Origin: Neobacillus sp. FSL H8-0543
GTDB taxonomy: Bacteria; Bacillota; Bacilli; Bacillales; Cytobacillaceae
Length of the DNA stretch: 64,000 nt
NCBI RefSeq assembly: GCF_038592905.1
Contig: NZ_CP151943.1
Location: 4,104,501 to 4,168,500 of the forward strand
Direction of reading: 5' to 3'
Positions 49,010-60,400 of this stretch are shown piece after piece (the first letter of the stretch is position 1; each line of letters starts with the position of its first letter). The position numbers and the translations under genes are program-made. Below the pieces are notes generated by a model. The model was not told where the DNA came from and made no database searches. It was given only the letters and a program-made list of their open reading frames with translations.

Positions 49010-50686
49010 GTGTCAATAACAGCATTAGATGGAAAACGTTTTGCTGAGATGGTGGTTCAAGGTGCGAATCATTTAGGTGCCAATGCAAAAATGGTAGATG
49101 CATTAAACGTTTTTCCTGTGCCCGATGGTGATACTGGAACCAATATGAATTTATCTATGACCTCAGGGGCAAAGGAAGTAAGAAATAATGTTCAGGAACA
49201 TATTGGAAAAGTAGGGATTGCCCTTTCAAAAGGCTTACTAATGGGGGCACGTGGAAATTCGGGAGTAATCCTTTCTCAGTTATTCCGCGGGTTTTCAAAA
49301 GCAGTAGAAACCAAAGCAACAATTTCAGGTAAAGAATTTGCTGCTGCCCTTGAGTCAGGTGTTGAAACGGCTTATAAAGCAGTAATGAAACCTGTTGAAG
49401 GAACAATTTTAACAGTAGCAAAGGATTCTGCAAAAAGGGGAGTGCAGGCTTCCCAAAAATCAAATGATATTATTGTAATTATGGAAGAAGTCTTAAAAGA
49501 AGCCAGGGCATCACTTAAACGTACTCCTGATCTGCTGCCAGTTCTTAAGGAAGTTGGAGTTGTTGATAGCGGTGGGCAAGGCTTAGTCTTTGTATATGAA
49601 GGTTTTCTCGCAGTGTTAAAGGGAGAAAAGCTTCCAGAAACTCCAGAACTTCTATCTATGGATGACCTGGTAAGTACGGAGCATCACAAAAGTGTTCAAA
49701 GTCATATGAATACTGAGGATATCGTTTTTGGTTATTGTACAGAATTTATGGTGAGACTCGAAAGTGATAAAACCGCAAAGCATCCGTTTAAAGAGGAAGT
49801 TTTCCGAAACGACCTTAGTAAGCTTGGCGATTCTTTGCTTGTCATCGCTGATGAAGAGGTTGTTAAGGTTCATATTCATTCAGAACAACCAGGAGATTGC
49901 TTGAGCTACGGACAGCGCTATGGCAACTTAATCAATATGAAAATTGAAAACATGCGCTTGCAGCACACAAATATCGTTGGAGAAACTAGCGCTTTAGTAT
50001 CAACCGCTCCGGCGCCTTCGAAGGAACAGCAAGAATACGGGATTGTTACTGTTTCTATGGGTTCAGGCATTGCCGAACTATTCAAGAGTATTGGCGCTCA
50101 TGCTGTCATTGAAGGCGGACAAACAATGAATCCTAGTACGGAGGATATCGTAAAAGCGGTCAAAGAAGTAAATGCTAAAAAGGTATTTATTTTGCCTAAT
50201 AATAAGAATATTATTATGGCGGCAGAGCAGGCTGCAGACGTTTCAGAAGAGGAAATATACGTAATTCCATCTAAAACAGTTCCACAAGGTCTTACAGCTC
50301 TTTTAGCCTTTAATCCAAGCGGAGATGTAAATTCTAACCTTGGGACTATGAAAGAGGCGCTCCAGCATGTCAAAACAGGACAAATTACCTTTGCCGTCCG
50401 TGATACTCAAATCGATGGTTTAGAGATTGAAAAAGACGACTTCATGGGAATTGCTGAAGGGAAAATTGTTGTAAAAAACAAGGACAAAGGAAAAGTAGCA
50501 GAGGAGCTTCTTTCACAGATGTTGGATGATGATTCCGAAATCTTAACCATCATTTATGGTGAAGATGTGAATGAATCCGAAGTAAATTCGCTCGTTCAAT
50601 TTGTTGAGGATCATTTTGGTGATGTTGAAGTAGAGCTTCATAACGGAAAACAACCATTATATTCTTTTATCTTTGCAATAGAATGA
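49010..50686 (+). CDS. fakA: FakA, fatty acid kinase ATP-binding subunit (YloV)
   Basis: FakA phosphorylates fatty acids held by FakB to acyl phosphates for PlsX/PlsY, or for reuse. The 558-aa protein has an N-terminal DhaL-like kinase domain (about 8-200) with NVFPVPDGDTGTNMNLSM and GARGNSGVILSQ, a middle domain, and a C-terminal DegV-like domain. The start is GTG at 49010, after AGGAGG. No fakB is nearby. PlsX, which makes or uses the same acyl phosphate, lies 3 kb downstream. A terminator follows. Confidence 0.95.
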   Translation: MSITALDGKRFAEMVVQGANHLGANAKMVDALNVFPVPDGDTGTNMNLSMTSGAKEVRNNVQEHIGKVGIALSKGLLMGARGNSGVILSQLFRGFSKAVETKATISGKEFAAALESGVETAYKAVMKPVEGTILTVAKDSAKRGVQASQKSNDIIVIMEEVLKEARASLKRTPDLLPVLKEVGVVDSGGQGLVFVYEGFLAVLKGEKLPETPELLSMDDLVSTEHHKSVQSHMNTEDIVFGYCTEFMVRLESDKTAKHPFKEEVFRNDLSKLGDSLLVIADEEVVKVHIHSEQPGDCLSYGQRYGNLINMKIENMRLQHTNIVGETSALVSTAPAPSKEQQEYGIVTVSMGSGIAELFKSIGAHAVIEGGQTMNPSTEDIVKAVKEVNAKKVFILPNNKNIIMAAEQAADVSEEEIYVIPSKTVPQGLTALLAFNPSGDVNSNLGTMKEALQHVKTGQITFAVRDTQIDGLEIEKDDFMGIAEGKIVVKNKDKGKVAEELLSQMLDDDSEILTIIYGEDVNESEVNSLVQFVEDHFGDVEVELHNGKQPLYSFIFAIE

Positions 50687-50696
50687 ATGCTAAAAT

Positions 50697-50720
50697 AGAA
50701 GGGGCAACCCTTCTTTTTTT
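50697..50720 (+). terminator. Terminator after fakA
   Basis: AGAAGGG (50697-50703) and CCCTTCT (50708-50714) pair over a GCAA tetraloop, and six further T follow. Confidence 0.92.
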
Positions 50721-50773
50721 ATGTGGATAAATTGGTTGACATGTAACAGTTATTGTTCGAGGGGGAAGGAATA

Positions 50774-52831
50774 GTGTTGCGTAGTGTAGCAGAACTTAAA
50801 CAATCTGTTTCAGTGTTAAAAGGGATAGGTGAAGAAACAGCTGAGAGTTTAGCGGAAATGAAAATCTTTACGGTCGAAGATTTATTGGAGTATTTCCCCT
50901 ATCGTTATGAAGATTATTCGCTTAGAGATCTAGCGGAAGTAAAGCATGAAGAGAAAATAACGGTGGAAGGAAAGGTTCATAGTGAGCCCTCACTAGCATA
51001 CTATGGCCGTAAGAAATCTAAGTTAACATTTAGAATGTTTATCGGACAATACTTAATCAAAGTAGTATTTTTTAACCAGCCATATTTGAAAAATAAACTT
51101 ATTATGAATGAAACAATAACTGTTACAGGAAAATGGGATGCCCATCGGCAGACGATAACTGCCACTGAAATGCAGACGGGGAATAATACAAAGATAAAGG
51201 ATTTTGAACCTGTATATTCTCTAAAAGGAAAAATAACGACAAAAGGGATGCGGAAATTTATTAGTATTGCCTTTGGGCAATATGGTCAAGCCTTAGAAGA
51301 AAATTTGCCGACATCACTAGTGAAAAAATACCGTTTGCTAAATCGGCAAGACGCAATAAGAGCTATGCATTTTCCTCAAGATCCGGAAGCAGTCAAGCAG
51401 GCTAGACGTCGTATTGTTTATGAAGAATTTTTATTATTTCAATTGAAAATTCAGGCACTAAGGAAGTTTGAACGAGAACATTCCCCTGGTATTGAACAAA
51501 TCTATCACCAAACCAAGGTGCAAGAATTTATTCAAGGCTTACCATTCCCATTAACAGGAGCCCAAAATCGCGTCGTCACTGAAATCTTAAATGACCTAAA
51601 ATCACCGCTTCGAATGAACCGGCTCTTACAGGGGGATGTTGGATCAGGGAAAACAGCCGTAGCTGCAATTGGTTTATACGCCAGTGTAACAGCGGGGTTT
51701 CAGGGTGCATTGATGGTTCCAACTGAAATTCTAGCAGAACAGCACTTTGAGTCAATGAAGGCCTTATTTGAGCCGTTTAATGTTCGCTGTGAGCTGTTAA
51801 CTAGCTCGGTTAAGGGCAAGAAAAGAAGAGAGATTCTTCAAGAATTAGCGGATGGTCATGTTGATATATTAATAGGGACGCATGCTCTCATTCAAGATGA
51901 GGTAACCTTTAAGAGATTAGGGTTTGTTATTACGGATGAACAGCATCGCTTCGGTGTTGAACAGCGGCGAGTGCTAAGGGAAAAAGGAGATAATCCAGAT
52001 GTCCTTTTTATGACTGCTACTCCGATTCCAAGAACGCTAGCGATTACTGTCTTTGGTGAGATGGATGTATCAATTATTGATGAAATGCCTGCAGGCAGAA
52101 AGGCGATTGAGACATACTGGGCGAAGCCTGAAATGCTTGAAAGGGTACTACATTTTGTTGAGAAAGAATTGGTCAAAGGTCATCAGGCGTATGTTATATG
52201 CCCATTAATTGAGGAATCGGACAAGCTAGATGTCCAAAATGCGCTTGATGTTTACACAACTTTAAGCCACTACTACCATAATCGCTTTAAGGCAGGATTA
52301 ATGCATGGACGGCTAAGCTCTGAAGAAAAGGATTCAGTAATGAAGCAGTTTAGCAGCAATGAAGTTCAAGTACTCGTTTCAACGACAGTAGTAGAGGTAG
52401 GAGTGAATGTTCCGAATGCTACAATAATGGTTATTTACGATGCGGAGAGATTTGGACTATCACAGCTGCATCAGCTTCGCGGCCGTGTAGGAAGAGGCAG
52501 TGAACAGTCGTATTGCATCCTCCTTGCAAATCCGAAATCTGAGGTTGGTCAGGAACGAATGAGAATTATGACCGAAACAAACGATGGGTTTGTTTTGAGT
52601 GAAAAGGATCTCGAGCTCCGCGGGCCAGGTGATTTTTTCGGGAAAAAACAAAGCGGTATACCGGAGTTTAAGGTTGCTGACATGGTTCATGATTATCGAA
52701 CCCTTGAAACAGCTAGAAATGATGCTGCACTTATGATCCAGTCGAAGGTATTCTGGTCAGCGCCGGAATATAAATATTTAAGAAATCAACTTGAGGAAAC
52801 GGGTGTATTGGAAGGCGAAAAACTCGATTAG
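50774..52831 (+). CDS. recG: RecG, branched-DNA helicase
   Basis: RecG reverses stalled forks and resolves recombination intermediates. The 685-aa protein has an N-terminal wedge OB domain (EGKVHSEPSLAYYGRKKSK), helicase motif I QGDVGSGKTAVAA (about residues 288-300), DEQHRFG, FMTATPIPRTLA, and GRVGRGSEQSYC. I propose the GTG at 50774, 8 nt after GGGGG; a TTG at 50777 is possible, and the longer frame from 50753 covers the ribosome site. fakA is the direct upstream neighbour: sdaAB and sdaAA, found here in B. subtilis, are absent. Confidence 0.95.
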   Translation: MLRSVAELKQSVSVLKGIGEETAESLAEMKIFTVEDLLEYFPYRYEDYSLRDLAEVKHEEKITVEGKVHSEPSLAYYGRKKSKLTFRMFIGQYLIKVVFFNQPYLKNKLIMNETITVTGKWDAHRQTITATEMQTGNNTKIKDFEPVYSLKGKITTKGMRKFISIAFGQYGQALEENLPTSLVKKYRLLNRQDAIRAMHFPQDPEAVKQARRRIVYEEFLLFQLKIQALRKFEREHSPGIEQIYHQTKVQEFIQGLPFPLTGAQNRVVTEILNDLKSPLRMNRLLQGDVGSGKTAVAAIGLYASVTAGFQGALMVPTEILAEQHFESMKALFEPFNVRCELLTSSVKGKKRREILQELADGHVDILIGTHALIQDEVTFKRLGFVITDEQHRFGVEQRRVLREKGDNPDVLFMTATPIPRTLAITVFGEMDVSIIDEMPAGRKAIETYWAKPEMLERVLHFVEKELVKGHQAYVICPLIEESDKLDVQNALDVYTTLSHYYHNRFKAGLMHGRLSSEEKDSVMKQFSSNEVQVLVSTTVVEVGVNVPNATIMVIYDAERFGLSQLHQLRGRVGRGSEQSYCILLANPKSEVGQERMRIMTETNDGFVLSEKDLELRGPGDFFGKKQSGIPEFKVADMVHDYRTLETARNDAALMIQSKVFWSAPEYKYLRNQLEETGVLEGEKLD

Positions 52832-52877
52832 TTTTTCCAAAGTATGAGGTGCAGATTGTAGAATGATAAATTTATTC

Positions 52878-52929
52878 TTGCAATCTGCAATTTCTAATTT
52901 TATACTACTATTAGTACCTAGTCATAATA
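52878..52929 (+). promoter_or_regulatory. fapR promoter with FapR operator
   Basis: TTGCAA (52878-52883), a 17-bp spacer, then TATACT (52901-52906) form a good sigma-A promoter. The FapR-type operator TTAGTACCTAGTCATAA (52911-52927) follows immediately, covering the expected start site. Binding by FapR would block the promoter; malonyl-CoA relieves it in B. subtilis. Confidence 0.88.
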
Positions 52930-52949
52930 TCTCGGACGGTGTGTTAAAA

Positions 52950-53531
52950 ATGAGAAAAACTAAAAAAGAACGACAACAGTTGTTATCAATAACAATTAGA
53001 GAAAATCCATTTATTACAGACGAAGACCTTGCAGATAAGTTCCAAGTGAGTGTGCAAACTATTCGTCTTGATCGTTTAGAACTATCAATTCCTGAATTGC
53101 GTGAACGGATTAAATATGTGGCTGAGAAACAATTTGATGAAGTACGTTCTCTGCCAATTGAAGAGGTAATAGGGGAAATCATTGATATTGAATTAGATCA
53201 CAGTGCGATATCAATCTTCGAAGTGAAAGAAGAACATGTTTTTAAAAGGAACAAGATTGCACGAGGTCATCATGTTTTCGCACAGGCAAATTCACTGGCA
53301 GTCGCGGTGATTAATGACGAACTTGCTTTAACTGCAAAAGCTAACATAAAATTTAAGCGCTCGGTTAAACAAGGTGAACGGGTAATTGCCAAAGCAAAGG
53401 TTTTAAAAATTGATGATGGAATTGGCCGGACAATTGTTGAAGTAACTAGCTTTGTAAACCATGAACATGTTTTTACAGGCGAATTTGAAATGTACCGCTC
53501 AGAAAAATCATTAAAGGATGAGACTAGATGA
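52950..53531 (+). CDS. fapR: FapR, malonyl-CoA-responsive repressor of lipid synthesis
   Basis: FapR represses fatty-acid and phospholipid genes until malonyl-CoA binds. The 193-aa protein has an N-terminal DeoR-like helix-turn-helix ([32 protein letters not shown] region) and a C-terminal hot-dog effector domain ([18 protein letters not shown]). I start at the ATG at 52950 because [12 protein letters not shown] matches the family; a frame opening at 52863 runs through the promoter and operator. It is the first gene of fapR-plsX-fabD-fabG and autoregulated by the operator upstream. Confidence 0.97.
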   Translation: MRKTKKERQQLLSITIRENPFITDEDLADKFQVSVQTIRLDRLELSIPELRERIKYVAEKQFDEVRSLPIEEVIGEIIDIELDHSAISIFEVKEEHVFKRNKIARGHHVFAQANSLAVAVINDELALTAKANIKFKRSVKQGERVIAKAKVLKIDDGIGRTIVEVTSFVNHEHVFTGEFEMYRSEKSLKDETR

Positions 53532-54532
53532 AAATAGCTATCGATGCAATGGGTGGCGACCATGCTCCAAAAGAAATCGTTATTGGTGCAATGAAGGCTG
53601 TAGCAACATTTCCAGATATACATATCACCCTTGTTGGGGATGAAACAGAGATAAAAAAGTACTTAACAAACGAAGAGAGAATTAGCATCCTCCATACAAC
53701 CGAGGTCATACTCGGGACGGATGAGCCAGTAAGGGCCGTCCGCCGAAAAAAAACTGCTTCAATGGTTCTTGCGGCACAGCAAGTAGCAGATGGCACAGCC
53801 GATGCCTGTATTTCTGCAGGGAATACGGGTGCTTTAATGGCGTCAGGACTATTTGTAGTGGGAAGAATTGAAGGGATCGACCGTCCTGCACTTTCACCAA
53901 CATTACCAACCATTGGCGGAGAAGGTTTTCTTCTACTGGATGTTGGCGCAAATGTGGATGCTAAGCCTGAACATCTACTTCAATATGCAATTATGGGCTC
54001 TATATACTGGGAGAAGGTTAGAGGAGTCTCTAAGCCGAGAGTCGGACTTTTAAATATTGGGACAGAAGAAAAAAAGGGAAATGAACTAACGAAACAGTCA
54101 TTTGAACTTTTAAAAAATGCAAATATAAACTTTGTTGGGAATGTTGAGGCCCGGGACTTACTTGATGGTGTGGCTGATGTTGTCGTCACAGATGGATTTA
54201 CAGGTAATATGGTGTTGAAAACCATTGAAGGAACGGCACTTTCAATGTTTAAAATGTTGAAAAGTGCGTTAATGAGCAGTCTGAAAAGTAAATTGGCTGC
54301 ATCGGTCCTAAAGCCTGAATTTAGTACGCTTAAAAATACAATGGATTACTCAGAGTATGGCGGAGCAGGATTATTTGGCTTAAAAGCTCCAGTGATTAAG
54401 GCGCACGGTTCTTCCAATGGGCAATCCATTTTTAGTGCCATTCGGCAAACACGCGAGATGGTTGAAAAAGATGTGGTTGGTCTAATCACAATGTCAATTG
54501 CTGAATCAAACAAGTTTAATAAAGATAGTTAA
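53528..54532 (+). CDS. plsX: PlsX, phosphate acyltransferase
   Basis: PlsX converts acyl-ACP to acyl phosphate, the acyl donor for PlsY. The 334-aa protein has the N-terminal [44 protein letters not shown] and the C-terminal [15 protein letters not shown]. It overlaps fapR by 4 nt. It links the fatty-acid operon to phospholipid synthesis and to the FakA product encoded upstream. Confidence 0.97.
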   Translation: MKIAIDAMGGDHAPKEIVIGAMKAVATFPDIHITLVGDETEIKKYLTNEERISILHTTEVILGTDEPVRAVRRKKTASMVLAAQQVADGTADACISAGNTGALMASGLFVVGRIEGIDRPALSPTLPTIGGEGFLLLDVGANVDAKPEHLLQYAIMGSIYWEKVRGVSKPRVGLLNIGTEEKKGNELTKQSFELLKNANINFVGNVEARDLLDGVADVVVTDGFTGNMVLKTIEGTALSMFKMLKSALMSSLKSKLAASVLKPEFSTLKNTMDYSEYGGAGLFGLKAPVIKAHGSSNGQSIFSAIRQTREMVEKDVVGLITMSIAESNKFNKDS

Positions 54533-54545
54533 GAAGGAGGCTAAT

Positions 54546-55493
54546 ATGGGTAAAATAGCATTTGTCTTTCCCGGACAGGGCTCACAAGTAGTTGGGATGG
54601 GGAAACTGCTTGCCGAGCAATATCCTGAGGTACTGGCATATTTTACAAAGGCGGATGAGACGCTTTCTAATGAGCTGAGCAAACTTATTTTTGAAGGCCC
54701 GCAAAATGAACTAACCTTAACGGTTAATACACAGCCAGCCCTTTTAACAACGTGTATCGCGATATTAGAACTATTTAAAAAAGCGGGTATTGAAGCTGAT
54801 TTTCTAGCGGGACATAGCTTAGGTGAATATACAGCGCTTGTTGCCAGCGGAGCACTTACCTTTGAAGAAGGAGTACACGCTGTCAGGAAACGCGGTGAGT
54901 TTATGGAGCGTGCGGTTCCTAATGGTGAAGGTTCGATGGCAGCAATACTAGGTCTTGACCGGGAACGTCTTTCTGCAGTTACAAAAGAAGTGACGGAAAC
55001 AGGATTCCCGGTATCGCTGGCTAATTTGAATTGTCCTGGTCAAATTGTAATTTCTGGATCAAGAAAAGGTGTCGAGCAAGCTTCAGAACGAGCTAAGGCA
55101 GCTGGTGCGAAAAGAGCGATTCCACTTGAAGTAAGCGGACCCTTTCATTCTTCATTAATGAAACCTGCAGCTGATGAATTACAGGAGGTTTTGGACAGAC
55201 TCGAAATGAAGGATGCAGCCACTCCCGTAATTGCCAACGTTTCAGCACAACCAATGAGGGTGGCTTCTGAAATAAAGAAAAACCTTCTTGAACAGCTGTA
55301 CTCACCTGTATTGTGGGAGGATTCAATCGTGCAAATGATTGAATTAGGAGTCGATACATTTATTGAGATTGGTCCTGGGAAGGTGCTTTCAGGATTAATA
55401 AAAAAAATAAATCGTACAGTTAAAATCTATTCAGTTTCTGATGAAGAAAGCTTTCAAGCAATGGTTGAAGCATTAAAGGAGGAACAACGATGA
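54546..55493 (+). CDS. fabD: Malonyl-CoA:ACP transacylase
   Basis: FabD moves malonyl from CoA to ACP. The 315-aa enzyme has [14 protein letters not shown] at the N-terminus and the catalytic Ser in [16 protein letters not shown] (about residue 89), the Gln-Arg pair region and the His in [11 protein letters not shown] start at the ATG at 54546, 5 nt after AAGGAGG; the longer frame from 54498 lies inside plsX. It shares ATGA with fabG. Confidence 0.97.
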   Translation: MGKIAFVFPGQGSQVVGMGKLLAEQYPEVLAYFTKADETLSNELSKLIFEGPQNELTLTVNTQPALLTTCIAILELFKKAGIEADFLAGHSLGEYTALVASGALTFEEGVHAVRKRGEFMERAVPNGEGSMAAILGLDRERLSAVTKEVTETGFPVSLANLNCPGQIVISGSRKGVEQASERAKAAGAKRAIPLEVSGPFHSSLMKPAADELQEVLDRLEMKDAATPVIANVSAQPMRVASEIKKNLLEQLYSPVLWEDSIVQMIELGVDTFIEIGPGKVLSGLIKKINRTVKIYSVSDEESFQAMVEALKEEQR

Positions 55494-56233
55494 CTTTGGA
55501 AGGGAAAATGGCTCTAGTTACTGGTGCATCAAGAGGTATCGGACGAGAAATTGCCCTAGAACTTGCTAGACAGGGAGCAAATGTTGCTGTTAATTATGCT
55601 GGAAGTGAAGCAAAAGCCAATGAAGTGGTGGATGAAATAAAAGCCCTCGGAAGGGAAGCATTTGCGATTAAATGTGATGTTTCCAAAGCTGAGGAAGTAA
55701 CTACAATGGTTAAGGAAACAGTTGAACGTTTCGGGAAATTAGATATACTTGTGAATAATGCAGGCGTAACCAAGGATAATTTATTAATGAGAATGAAAGA
55801 AGAAGAATGGGACGATGTTATTAATATTAATCTTAAAGGTGTATTCCTTTGTACAAAAGCTGTTACTAGGCAAATGATGAAACAGCGTGTTGGTCGTATT
55901 ATTAACATCACCTCAGTTGTTGGAGTAAGTGGAAATCCTGGTCAAGCAAACTATGTGTCAGCCAAAGCAGGTGTCATTGGTTTAACCAAAACAACAGCCA
56001 AAGAGCTTGCTACTCGTAATATTACCGTTAATGCCATTGCTCCAGGTTTTATTTCGACAGATATGACGGATAAATTATCTGATGATGTCAAAACAGAGAT
56101 GTTGAAACAAATACCTTTAGCACGTTTAGGAGAGCCCAAGGATATTGCTAAGATGACCGCTTTCTTGGTATCCGATGACGCATCATACATTACGGGACAA
56201 ACACTTCACGTTAACGGTGGTATGGTAATGTAA
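55490..56233 (+). CDS. fabG: 3-oxoacyl-ACP reductase
   Basis: FabG reduces beta-ketoacyl-ACP with NADPH. This 247-aa short-chain dehydrogenase has the cofactor motif [11 protein letters not shown] (about 12-22), NNAG, and the Ser-Tyr-Lys triad ([16 protein letters not shown] with Tyr and Lys). It overlaps fabD by 4 nt. It ends the fapR-plsX-fabD-fabG set, and acpP follows after 69 nt. Confidence 0.97.
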   Translation: MTLEGKMALVTGASRGIGREIALELARQGANVAVNYAGSEAKANEVVDEIKALGREAFAIKCDVSKAEEVTTMVKETVERFGKLDILVNNAGVTKDNLLMRMKEEEWDDVININLKGVFLCTKAVTRQMMKQRVGRIINITSVVGVSGNPGQANYVSAKAGVIGLTKTTAKELATRNITVNAIAPGFISTDMTDKLSDDVKTEMLKQIPLARLGEPKDIAKMTAFLVSDDASYITGQTLHVNGGMVM

Positions 56234-56302
56234 CTTTTTTATAATGTCTGTGTATTATTTTTTTGATATACTCTATAATAGCTTGAGGGGAGGTGAACAG
56301 GC

Positions 56303-56536
56303 ATGGCAGAGGTTTTAGAACGTGTTACAAAAATCATCGTTGACCGTCTTGGTGTAGATGAGTCACAAGTGAAGCTTGAAGCTTCATTTAAAGATGATCT
56401 TGGCGCTGATTCCCTAGACGTAGTTGAACTAGTAATGGAATTAGAAGATGAATTCGATATGGAAATTTCTGATGATGATGCAGAAAAAATCGGCACGGTT
56501 GGTGATGCTGTTACTTACATAAATAGCAAGGCATAA
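56303..56536 (+). CDS. acpP: Acyl carrier protein
   Basis: AcpP carries growing acyl chains on 4'-phosphopantetheine. The 77-aa acidic protein has the attachment Ser37 in [22 protein letters not shown] lies about 8 nt before the ATG. A TATAAT (56274-56279) with no clear -35 lies 24 nt upstream, so it may have its own promoter besides readthrough from fabG. Two terminators follow. Confidence 0.98.
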   Translation: MAEVLERVTKIIVDRLGVDESQVKLEASFKDDLGADSLDVVELVMELEDEFDMEISDDDAEKIGTVGDAVTYINSKA

Positions 56537-56552
56537 TCGTTGGATTTCTTCA

Positions 56553-56578
56553 AAAGCTCCGTTTTCAAACGGAGCTTT
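56553..56578 (+). terminator. Terminator 1 after acpP
   Basis: A perfect 12-bp stem (AAAGCTCCGTTT with its complement, 56553-56564 and 56567-56578) has a 2-nt spacer and is followed by a broken T run. Confidence 0.88.
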
Positions 56579-56592
56579 CTTCTGTATTATAG

Positions 56593-56624
56593 AACTTGGC
56601 AGTCCAAAAAAAACTGCCAGGTTT
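56593..56624 (+). terminator. Terminator 2 after acpP
   Basis: AACTTGGCAGT (56593-56603) pairs with ACTGCCAGGTT (56613-56623, one G:U) and is followed by TTTCTTT. It is the second of a tandem pair. Confidence 0.75.
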
Positions 56625-56695
56625 CTTTGTGTTTTGAACGCTACTTTATTAAACTAGGTATGAAATTGTAAAATAATTGCAAGGTGGAGACTTTT

Positions 56696-57439
56696 ATGCG
56701 CAAAAATGGCAAGGAACGAGAAATGAACAATCGCGCAAAGGAAAATCAATTTAAGGATTTTCAAACAAAGATCGGTATTCATTTTGAAAATGAGAAGTTA
56801 TTAAAACAAGCTTTTACTCATTCATCCTATGTGAATGAGCATCGCAGAAAGCCTTATGAAGATAATGAAAGGCTTGAATTTTTAGGAGATGCTGTCCTTG
56901 AACTTACTGTTTCTCAATTCCTTTTTAAAAAATACCCAATGATGAGTGAAGGTGAATTGACAAAGCTCCGAGCAGCCATTGTTTGTGAGCCTTCACTTGT
57001 AACATTTGCCAATGAACTTAATTTTGGCAGCTTAATTTTATTGGGAAAAGGAGAAGAAATGACAGGAGGAAGGGAGCGCCCAGCGTTGCTTGCAGATGTG
57101 TTTGAAGCATTCATTGGTGCACTCTACTTAGATAAGGGACTTGATATAGTTATTGGATATCTTGAAAGAATAGTCTTTCCTAAAATAAATGAAGGTGCTT
57201 TTTCTCATGTGATGGATTATAAGAGTCAGTTACAGGAATTAATACAGAGGGATGGGATAGGTGTGATTGAATACCGTGTCCTCCTTGAAAAGGGACCTGC
57301 CCATAATAAGGAATTCGTTTCGAGAGTTTCACTCAATGGTGAAGAGATTGGGATTGGATCCGGAAAGTCAAAAAAAGAAGCAGAACAGCGTGCCGCCCAA
57401 ATGGCTCTTGACGTATTAAAAAATAAAACAACTAAGTAA
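56696..57439 (+). CDS. rnc: Ribonuclease III
   Basis: Rnc cuts double-stranded RNA, including rRNA precursors. The 247-aa protein has the RNase III domain with [16 protein letters not shown] (about residues 58-73; the catalytic acidic residues) and [13 protein letters not shown], and a C-terminal dsRNA-binding domain ([32 protein letters not shown]). I start at the ATG at 56696 after AAGGTGGAG; a GTG at 56684 lies inside that site. It is followed by smc and ftsY, the conserved rnc-smc-ftsY order. Confidence 0.97.
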   Translation: MRKNGKEREMNNRAKENQFKDFQTKIGIHFENEKLLKQAFTHSSYVNEHRRKPYEDNERLEFLGDAVLELTVSQFLFKKYPMMSEGELTKLRAAIVCEPSLVTFANELNFGSLILLGKGEEMTGGRERPALLADVFEAFIGALYLDKGLDIVIGYLERIVFPKINEGAFSHVMDYKSQLQELIQRDGIGVIEYRVLLEKGPAHNKEFVSRVSLNGEEIGIGSGKSKKEAEQRAAQMALDVLKNKTTK

Positions 57440-57488
57440 AACTTGAAGATGCTCAGGAAGATTCTTGCCAGCTAGGGAGGATAAAGAA

Positions 57489-60400
57489 ATGTATTTAAAA
57501 CGGTTGGACATTATTGGGTTTAAATCTTTTGCTGAACGCATTGGAGTCGATTTTGTCCCGGGAGTAACGGCTGTTGTTGGTCCAAATGGCAGCGGAAAAA
57601 GCAATATAACAGATGCAATCCGCTGGGTATTAGGGGAACAATCAGCTAAATCACTGCGAGGCTCCAAAATGGAAGATATCATTTTTGGCGGAAGTGATAC
57701 AAGGAAACCTCAAAACTATGCTGAGGTTACGCTAACTCTCGATAATAATGATCAGGGACTAGCAATTGATTACAATGAAGTAAGTGTAACAAGGAGAGTC
57801 TCACGCTCAGGAGATAGTGATTTTTTAATAAATAAACAACCATGCAGACTTAAAGATATTGTTGATTTGTTTATGGATTCAGGCCTTGGAAGAGAAGCAT
57901 TTTCTATCATTAGCCAGGGGAAAGTTGAAGAGATTCTAAATAGTAAAGCAGAGGATCGCCGGACGATTTTTGAGGAAGCGGCTGGGGTTTTAAAATATAA
58001 AAACCGTAAAAAAAAGGCTGAAGCAAAACTAACAGAAACACAGGAAAATCTAAATCGTGTCAATGATATTTTGCATGAGTTAGGAAGCCAAGTGGAACCG
58101 CTAAAAATTCAGGCATCTATGGCCAAGGACTATTTAGAGAAAAAAGAGGAACTTGAAAAAATTGAAGTTGCCTTAACTGTACATGATATCGAAGACCTCC
58201 ATCAAAAGTGGGAAAGTTTATCTAAACAGCTTGTGGAGCATCAACAAGAAGAAGTTAAGCTTTCTACCAAGTTGCAGGTAAAGGAAGCAAAGATTGAGGA
58301 GACAAGGGATCGTATTTTCGCTCTAGATGAATCAATCACAGACTTGCAAAATGTTCTCTTGCAGGCTACGGAAGAGCTGGAAAAGCTCGAGGGTAGGAAG
58401 GAAGTTCTAAAGGAACGTAAAAAAAATTCTTCACAAAATAAGGAACAGCTTAAAAAAAGCATTACAGAATACAGTGAAAAGGTTAGCCTGCTTAAGAAAA
58501 ATAAAGAATCTCAAGCAGATCATGTTAAAACACTAATTGAACAAGTAAATACACTAAAGATCCAATTAAAAGAAAAGCAGGAAAAACTTGCGCTATTCAC
58601 AGAAAATATCGAGGAAAAAATAGAATCATTAAAAAGTGAGTATATCGAACTTCTTAATGAACAAGCTGGAGCCAAAAATGAACTGAGATTTATTGACCAA
58701 CAGCTTGAACAGCAAGAACGCAGAAATATTCGTCTGGATTCAGAAAACAATAAGTTTATTCAAGAAAGACAATCAGCGAATACAAAAAAGCTTCAAATCC
58801 AATCTGCATTAGAAGAAATCCAAAAGCAATTGTCAATCCAGGTTGTAAGCTATAGGGAACAACAGCGTAAGCTAGAAACGCTGAAAAATAATTATCAAAA
58901 ACAAGAAAAAAACTTATATCAAGCCTATCAAATTCTCCAACAGGCAAAGTCGAGAAAAGAAATGCTAGAAGAATTGCAAGAGGATTACTCTGGATTTTTC
59001 CAAGGAGTAAAGGAAGTGCTGAAGGCACGAGGGAATAAGCTTCAGGGCATTGAAGGGGCTGTAGCGGAGCTAGTTACTGTGCCTAAGGAGTATGAAACAG
59101 CGATAGAGACGGCATTTGGCGGAGCCTTGCAGTATGTTGTTACAGAAAATGAGGGAAACGCAAGAGCTGCTATTCAATTTTTGAAACAAAATTCCTTTGG
59201 CCGAGCTACATTTTTACCTTTAACGGTTATTAAAGGGAGAGCATTATCCTCCTCGCAGCTAACCGCCATTCAAAACCACCCTTCTTTGATTGGAACAGCC
59301 GTTAGTTTAGTGAAGTTTGAGCAAAAATATGCTGAAATCATGAATAACCTTTTAGGCAATGTAGTTATTACGAAAGACCTAAAGGGTGCAAATGAATTAG
59401 CAAAGTTCCTTCAATATCGGTGCAGGCTCGTAACCCTTGACGGTGATGTCGTTAATCCAGGCGGGTCAATGACAGGTGGGGTGGTCAAACAAAAAACGAC
59501 TTCTTTGTTAACCAGAAAAGGAGAACTAGAAGATTTAAAAGAAAAACTTGCTGTCATGGATGGTAAAATTGCTAGTTCAGAATCACTTGTCAAAAAATAT
59601 AAAGCTGAGGTTCAAACAAATGAACAACAGCTGGAAACATTGCGAATAAATGGGGAGCAAGGACGAGGGAAAGAGCAATCATTGAAAGGTGATCTCCGTG
59701 AGGCAGAGTTTGAAGAGAAGAATATTAATGAACGGCTAGCGATTTATGATCGGGAAAAAGACCAGTTTGCGGACGAACTTGCTTCCCTAACAGATCGGAA
59801 AAAGGAACTCATTACAGCGGTTGATGATTACAAAGTTAAAATAGTACTGCTTGATTCGCAAATAAATAAACTCGCAGAGCAAAAAACTCAAGATATATCA
59901 TCCAAAGACATCCTAACGAAAGAAATAAATGAGTTAAAAGTAGAATTTGCTGAAAAAAATGTCCAATACACAAATACAAAGGAACGATATGAGCAAATTC
60001 AAGAAGATTTAGCAGAGAGTGAACAAAAGCTTTCCCTTTATACCGAGGATCTTGAACTGTTAACTTCGGAAATGTCTAATAGCACGTCAGGGGAAGAACA
60101 ATTGGATACTGCGGCTAAAAGAAAGCAGCAGGATAAAGAAGAAACGATACAGCTAATTTCGTTAAGGAGAAAAGAACGTTTTGAGTTGCAATCTGAACTT
60201 GAAGATGCAGAAGCAGAAGCGAAGGAAATCAAACGACTCCATCGGGGAATGGTTGTTGTTTTAAAGGATGAAGAGGTCAAAATCAATCGTTTAGATGTTG
60301 AGCTTGAAAACAGGCTAACCCAACTTAGAGAAGAATATTTGCTGTCATTTGAAGGTGCGAAGGAACAGTATCCATTAATGATTCCAATCGAAGAAGCCAG

